Shown here piece by piece: positions 6,102 through 8,921 of a stretch of DNA of 8,921 nt. The notes under the pieces are model-generated. The model saw only the letters and a program-made list of their open reading frames with translations. It was not told where the DNA came from and did not search any database. Positions within the stretch are counted from its first letter, which is position 1. Every line of letters begins with the position of its first letter. The stretch comes from Candidatus Aerophobota bacterium (GTDB taxonomy: Bacteria > Aerophobota > Aerophobia > Aerophobales > Aerophobaceae): positions 1 to 8,921 of the forward strand of contig DAOVGF010000003.1 of assembly GCA_030672545.1 (NCBI GenBank), read 5' to 3'. A program made the translations under genes and the position numbers.

Positions 6102-7865
6102 TTACCAGCCCTTAGAGATAGAGTACAGGTATCCAGCAATATCTCCGTTAGGCAAGATAGGATTGTAATACCAGCCCTTTACCCAATCTCTCTCGTAGTG
6201 CCGGCGGAGCATCTGATGCAGGGGAACACTGGGACAATCGTCGTGGTAGATTATCTGAAGTTGATGGTACATCCGCTCTCGTTCTTTGGATTCGGTGGTG
6301 TTGATGGCTCGCCAGATTAACTCATCAACCAGGGGATTGTTGTAGCTCTGAAAACAAGAAAAGTCGCCCTGGCTGTGCATAAAGGGATGAACAAAATTAT
6401 GGGCATCAGCAAAATCAGCTACCCAGCCAATGAGAAAGAGAGTTAATCTACGCTGAATCAACTCCCTTAAGTAACTTGCCCACTCTACTGATCTTACCTC
6501 AATGCGGAATTTGGGATTAAGAGACTCCACATTTTCCTTAAACATAAAAGCGGCCACTTCTCGCTGGGCATTGCCGGTGTTGTAAAGCATGTTAAACTGA
6601 AATCCCTTCTCCCAGACCTTTCCGCCCCAGGCTTTCTGGAAGTACTCTTTAGCTTTTTCCGGATCAAAGTGGAAGACCTTTTGCTTAGGATTCCGGTAAG
6701 CCAGCCCGGTTGGTATGGGACCCACGGGTTGCTCAGCCTCATTGAAAAAAACATCTTTGAGATAAGTGTCCCAGTCAAAGGAATAGGCAAATCCTGATCG
6801 GACATCCTTATCCGAGAAGAAGTCAGAAGGAATTCCTTTACCATCAAGTTTTCCACTGCCGATGTCCGTATTTCCTTCCGGATTAATGTCCAGGTTAAAA
6901 AAGGCCGCGGCCAAATCAATAGTGGGGAGATTTTTGGTGACCCTGATTCCTTTAATTTCCTCCAGCTCTAACATATACTGCCGGGGAACGTAAACGATGT
7001 CCGCATCTCCGGCCATAATCATTAGCTTTCGGGTAGTCCACTCATCAATGACTTTCCAGATGGCCCGTTTTAGCTTAGCTGGCTCTCTCCAATAATCATT
7101 GTGTCTCACCAGGACGGTCTCTACTCCCGGCTCCCATCTTTCCAGTTTGAAGGGCCCGCTTCCGCAGGCAATTCCATGGAGACCTTCTTCGCCTGGTTCG
7201 GGATTATTATATTCTTTCCAGGTCTCGGCGGTTCCCGGCCAGTCTCCATTTTCCACACAAAATTCTTTGCTCACGATAGAACCCCAAGTATTAGCCCAAA
7301 CGGCTAAAAAGGGTGGATAAGGCTGTTTGAGATGAAATACTACGTCGTTACCGACTACCTCTATGGTGTCGTCAATATCTTTAAAGTCTATGACAATGTT
7401 GCCCTCACCATCTCGGCTACCATGACTTCCCAATAGGGGTTCGTAGAGCATCCAGATCGGTCCTCCATCTCTGTCCTGGACCATAGCTCTTTCAAAAGAA
7501 TACTCTACATCTTCAGGGGTGAGTTCGGCCCCGTTATGGAATTTTATCCCCTTTTTGATGTGAAAAGTATAAGTCAAGCCGTTGTCCGAGATACCTCCGT
7601 TCTCTACTGTGGGAACCTCAGTGGCTAATACGGGAATGAACTTGTCGGTATTTTCTCCGTCATACCAAATAAGAGTTTCATAGAGATTCATAATTCTGGC
7701 GCCACTGGCTGTGTCGTAAGCCCAGGCTGGATCCAGGGAATCCACTGTTCCAATATCAGCTATTATCAGGGTATCGGGATTTTTCACTGCCTGGGCTGCC
7801 AGGACAGCCGAACCCGAAGCTACCACCAAAACCATAGCTAACAATAACCACCATTTTATTTTCAC
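6102..7865 (-). CDS. Periplasmic peptide-binding protein, ABC transporter family 5 (DppA/OppA-like)
   Basis: Extracytoplasmic solute-binding protein that captures peptides and delivers them to DppB/DppC. The 587 residues start with a signal peptide: basic MKIK, hydrophobic core to about 19, and a likely signal peptidase I site after VLA (about 23). No lipobox Cys is present, so it should be soluble in the periplasm. The family-5 motif is LTYTFHIKKGIKFHNG (97-112) followed by LTPEDVEYSFERAM. GWVADFADAHNF (480-491) aligns by eye with the DppA segment whose Asp binds the peptide amino group, giving Asp484. Four cysteines (203, 234, 504, 544) could make disulfides. It is longer than typical DppA (about 535), with extra sequence at about 128-170. 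Substrate could also be another family-5 ligand; the neighbouring Dpp genes favour peptides. The start is GTG at 7865, 6 nt after AAGGAGGT. Confidence 0.95.
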   Translation of the reverse strand: MKIKWWLLLAMVLVVASGSAVLAAQAVKNPDTLIIADIGTVDSLDPAWAYDTASGARIMNLYETLIWYDGENTDKFIPVLATEVPTVENGGISDNGLTYTFHIKKGIKFHNGAELTPEDVEYSFERAMVQDRDGGPIWMLYEPLLGSHGSRDGEGNIVIDFKDIDDTIEVVGNDVVFHLKQPYPPFLAVWANTWGSIVSKEFCVENGDWPGTAETWKEYNNPEPGEEGLHGIACGSGPFKLERWEPGVETVLVRHNDYWREPAKLKRAIWKVIDEWTTRKLMIMAGDADIVYVPRQYMLELEEIKGIRVTKNLPTIDLAAAFFNLDINPEGNTDIGSGKLDGKGIPSDFFSDKDVRSGFAYSFDWDTYLKDVFFNEAEQPVGPIPTGLAYRNPKQKVFHFDPEKAKEYFQKAWGGKVWEKGFQFNMLYNTGNAQREVAAFMFKENVESLNPKFRIEVRSVEWASYLRELIQRRLTLFLIGWVADFADAHNFVHPFMHSQGDFSCFQSYNNPLVDELIWRAINTTESKERERMYHQLQIIYHDDCPSVPLHQMLRRHYERDWVKGWYYNPILPNGDIAGYLYSISKGW

Positions 7866-7871
7866 TTTTTT

Positions 7872-7879
7872 ACCTCCTT
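7872..7879 (-). promoter_or_regulatory. Very strong Shine-Dalgarno site of the binding-protein gene
   Basis: AAGGAGGT on the minus strand, 6 nt before the GTG start at 7865. This near-perfect complement of the 16S rRNA tail fixes a GTG start and fits high expression of the binding protein. Confidence 0.88.
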
Positions 7880-7957
7880 GGCCATGAGAACTGACTTACT
7901 TAACTGCTATTCCTGTTCCGAGCTCCACCTCCTTTCTCCAAAAATATCATTGAGAGA

Positions 7958-7985
7958 ATCATACCTACTACAGCTCTAAAGTCAA
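7958..7985 (-). promoter_or_regulatory. Near-consensus sigma-70-type promoter of the peptide-transport operon
   Basis: On the minus strand TTGACT (7980-7985, 5 of 6) is separated by 16 bp from TATGAT (7958-7963, 5 of 6). The predicted transcription start near 7951 gives a leader of about 86 nt before the GTG at 7865. The promoter lies just beyond the early stop of the flavodoxin-like gene, which indicates that 7866-8023 is operon leader rather than coding sequence. Confidence 0.7.
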
Positions 7986-8023
7986 TACCAAGATTTTTTC
8001 CGTTTAGTGCGGAACAAAGGAGA

Positions 8024-8296
8024 TTAGCTAACCTTTTTCCCGACGCCACTTGTCGAAAAAATAAATGCTTTTTTGTTTTTTTGAGAAGGTAGTTTATCAA
8101 CCATATTCAATAAACTTTTATGATGTTTCCCCCAGTAAATGCCTGAACCAAAACCAATCAAATCATATTCTGCAACAGTGCTTATATCTAATTCTTGCGG
8201 CTTCACTAATTTTGCTTCCAGAACATTGGCCATCACTTTAGCAATTTTTTCAGTATTATCATGATGTATTGACTGATAAATAATTAGTGTTTTCAT
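8024..8296 (-). pseudogene. Flavodoxin-like protein, C-terminally truncated (90 residues)
   Basis: The N-terminal part of a flavodoxin-fold protein, which would bind FMN and carry electrons. MKTLIIYQSIHHDNTEKIAK (1-20) contains the first strand and phosphate-binding loop. YDLIGFGSGIYWGKHHKSLL (44-63) and KKAFIFSTSG (75-84) match the next two flavin-contacting segments. Relatives run to about 150-170 residues; here the frame stops six residues after STSG, removing the last strands and helices. Removing one base from the A5 run at 8034-8038 would open a frame of about 130 codons, but the added residues do not look like a flavodoxin end. The ATG at 8296 has GGAGGT 6 nt upstream and a plausible promoter, so the stub is probably still transcribed. 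A functional short form is possible but unlikely. Confidence 0.75.
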
Positions 8297-8302
8297 ATTA
8301 AC

Positions 8303-8308
8303 ACCTCC
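8303..8308 (-). promoter_or_regulatory. Shine-Dalgarno site of the flavodoxin-like gene
   Basis: GGAGGT on the minus strand, 6 nt before the ATG at 8296. It shows that the 5' end of this gene is intact even though the 3' part is lost. Confidence 0.8.
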
Positions 8309-8343
8309 ATTGACCGAGAATTCTAAACTCTGTTCTTCATTTT

Positions 8344-8372
8344 TATTTAGCTTTTCTATGAAGATTTGTCAA
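8344..8372 (-). promoter_or_regulatory. Candidate promoter of the flavodoxin-like gene
   Basis: On the minus strand TTGACA (8367-8372, full consensus) is followed after 17 bp by TAAATA (8344-8349, a weak -10). The predicted start near 8337 gives a leader of about 40 nt. The good -35 and exact spacing support it; the poor -10 limits confidence. Confidence 0.45.
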
Positions 8373-8393
8373 CCAAGTTTTACAGGAAAAGAA

Positions 8394-8417
8394 TGGTAGT
8401 CGCAGGCTTTAGCCTTG
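8394..8417 (+). repeat. REP-like unit 1, imperfect
   Basis: TGGTAGTCGC head followed by AGGC-TTTA-GCCT (8404-8415); the outer stem is spoiled by one extra T, giving GCCTTG instead of GCCTG. Probably a decayed copy of unit 2. Confidence 0.65.
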
Positions 8418-8427
8418 TCTGATTAAA

Positions 8428-8455
8428 CTTTGGTAGCCGCAGGCTTTAGCCTGCG
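8428..8455 (+). repeat. REP-like unit 2
   Basis: CTTTGGTAGC head, then a perfect 7-bp stem CGCAGGC-TTTA-GCCTGCG (8438-8455). The cleanest copy of the GC-rich stem class. Confidence 0.75.
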
Positions 8456-8463
8456 TTTATTGG

Positions 8464-8488
8464 TGCAAGTTAAAACTTGTGATTACCA
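8464..8488 (-). repeat. REP-like unit 3, AT-rich stem class
   Basis: Minus-strand head TGGTAATC (one change from GTAG), stem CAAGTT-AA-AACTTG (8466-8479). Faces unit 2 head-outward, making an inverted pair at 8431-8488. Confidence 0.7.
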
Positions 8489-8498
8489 GGACGCTTTT

Positions 8499-8527
8499 GC
8501 GCAGCTTAAAAGCTGCGGCTACCAAAG
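8499..8527 (-). repeat. REP-like unit 4, long stem
   Basis: Minus-strand head CTTTGGTAGC and an 8-bp perfect stem CGCAGCTT-aa-AAGCTGCG (8500-8517 on the plus strand). The head is identical over 15 bp to unit 2. Confidence 0.72.
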
Positions 8528-8547
8528 CCTCTTTGAAAGCCTCTTTG
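8524..8547. repeat. 12-bp perfect tandem duplication
   Basis: AAAGCCTCTTTG occurs at 8524-8535 and again directly at 8536-8547, between REP-like units 4 and 5. It could mark slippage or the scar of a repeat insertion. Confidence 0.85.
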
Positions 8548-8572
8548 CGCAAGTTAAAACTTGTGACTACCA
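8547..8572 (-). repeat. REP-like unit 5, AT-rich stem class
   Basis: Minus-strand head TGGTAGTC, stem CAAGTT-AA-AACTTG (8550-8563). Nearly identical to unit 3 and in the same orientation. Confidence 0.72.
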
Positions 8573-8649
8573 GGATAGCTCAGTCAAAGGTATTCCGAGA
8601 AAGGAAATAGAGTATGTTTCCTGCAAAACTCTGGTTGTTAACATTTAGT

Positions 8650-8671
8650 AAAAAGATGCCAAGATGGCATC
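8650..8671 (-). terminator. Intrinsic terminator after cobS
   Basis: On the minus strand GATGCCA-tct-TGGCATC (8655-8671) forms a perfect 7-bp hairpin directly followed by TTTTT (8650-8654). It lies about 124 nt past the cobS stop and would end that transcript before the repeat cluster. No other feature is seen between 8672 and 8794. Confidence 0.75.
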
Positions 8672-8794
8672 AATTTGTAATGTGGGATGCTGATAAAATG
8701 GAGATTTTTGGTCAGAGAAGTTTGGTCAACGGCACACTTTTATACAGAAGGCGACATATGATTTAATTGACTGCAAGGAGCTTGAGCAGAGTTG

Positions 8795-8921
8795 TCAGAA
8801 GAGAAAAGCCCAGGGGAGAAAGGCGGCCACTTCGGTTATTTCGTTGAGGGCTCCCAGAGTGTCTCCGGTGATACCTCCCAGTCTTTGTTGGAGATACTTC
8901 ATCCAAATAAAGGTAATTCCA
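8795..8921 (-). CDS. cobS: Adenosylcobinamide-GDP ribazoletransferase (cobalamin synthase), C-terminal end only
   Basis: The last 41 codons of a gene that enters from the right edge, ending in TGA at 8795-8797. The translation contains RLGGITGDTLGALNEITEV, matching the conserved C-terminal GGxTGDxLGAxxE motif of CobS. CobS is a membrane enzyme that joins alpha-ribazole (phosphate) to adenosylcobinamide-GDP in the last steps of cobalamin synthesis. Ending with a short hydrophobic tail soon after this motif is normal for the family. The gene shares strand with the rest of the window but is separated by a terminator, so it belongs to a different transcript. Only the C-terminus can be judged here. 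Confidence 0.88.
   Translation of the reverse strand, partial: GITFIWMKYLQQRLGGITGDTLGALNEITEVAAFLPWAFLF

Larger units (their letters stand above)
8394..8572. repeat. Cluster of five GTAG-headed palindromic repeats (REP/REPIN-like)
   Basis: Five units share a TGGTAG (once TGGTAA) head, two bases, then a short palindrome. Two units point along the plus strand and three along the minus strand, so some form inverted pairs. CTTTGGTAGCCGCAG at 8428-8442 recurs exactly inverted at 8513-8527. A 27-bp segment at 8465-8491 recurs directly at 8549-8575 with one mismatch. A GTAG or GGAG tetranucleotide beside a hairpin is the recognised signature of REP elements moved by RAYT (TnpA-REP) transposases. 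No such gene is in the window. The cluster lies in the 498-bp gene-free stretch 8297-8794. Confidence 0.8.

Noticed and set aside
6494..6919. 141-codon minus-strand frame inside the binding-protein gene
   Set aside because: Out-of-frame shadow of the binding-protein coding sequence, whose own frame is continuous with family motifs.
7862..7885. Mini-frame MAKEVKK whose TGA overlaps the GTG start of the binding protein
   Set aside because: It has no ribosome site of its own and it contains the binding-protein Shine-Dalgarno. The GTGA overlap is most likely coincidence.
7900..8100. 66-codon minus-strand open frame overlapping the flavodoxin end
   Set aside because: No recognisable domain. It contains the operon promoter in its middle, starts inside the flavodoxin frame and looks like non-coding leader. 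It would matter only if the flavodoxin has a frameshift, and its sequence does not resemble a flavodoxin C-terminus.
8394..8572. CRISPR array
   Set aside because: Units are palindromic, in mixed orientation and unevenly spaced, with divergent stems and no regular spacers; no cas genes are nearby.
8430..8648. 72-codon plus-strand open frame with repeated VKTCDYQD
   Set aside because: The repeated peptide is the translation of the REP-like palindromes. It has no ribosome site, and it reads through the repeat cluster.

Overview
The window reads as chromosomal DNA from an uncultured, probably diderm (Gram-negative-type) anaerobic bacterium of moderate GC content. The envelope inference comes from a peptide-binding protein with a cleavable signal peptide but no lipobox cysteine. 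Strong AGGAGG-type ribosome binding sites and near-consensus sigma-70-type promoters are present. Nothing in the sequence fixes the phylum. Every supported gene lies on the minus strand, so the layout is described from high to low coordinates.

Right edge (8921-8298): the last 41 codons of cobS (late cobalamin synthesis), then an intrinsic terminator at 8650-8671. Next comes a cluster of five short GTAG-headed palindromes (8394-8572) that look like REP elements, and then a promoter for the next gene. At 8296-8024 there is a flavodoxin-like gene with a good promoter and ribosome binding site, but it is only 90 codons long and has lost its C-terminal part. The sequence that replaces the missing part carries the promoter of the following operon.

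Centre (7985-1758): a complete five-gene dipeptide/oligopeptide ABC importer in the canonical order binding protein, permease B, permease C, ATPase D, ATPase F. The last four genes are joined by 4-nt overlaps or a 2-nt gap. The only sizeable gap in the operon, 123 bp between the binding-protein gene and the first permease gene, holds a perfect 12-bp stem-loop. That hairpin also begins with TGGTAG in the minus orientation, so it may be a sixth GTAG-headed element, placed where such hairpins often set a high binding-protein to permease ratio. The binding protein would capture peptides in the periplasm, DppB/DppC form the channel and DppD/DppF power uptake. Both ATPases carry the same C-x5-C-x6-C-x17-C set in the C-terminal region, of the type associated with an iron-sulfur cluster.

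Left edge (1667-1): a membrane-anchored hybrid sensor histidine kinase (four membrane segments, coiled coil, PAS, HisKA, HATPase, start of a receiver domain), cut by the window edge. It has its own likely promoter and a possible alternative GTG start. No complete novel system is visible. The most interesting non-textbook signals are the REP-like palindromes with compensatory stem changes, the matching hairpin inside the peptide operon, and the truncated flavodoxin fused to the operon promoter region.
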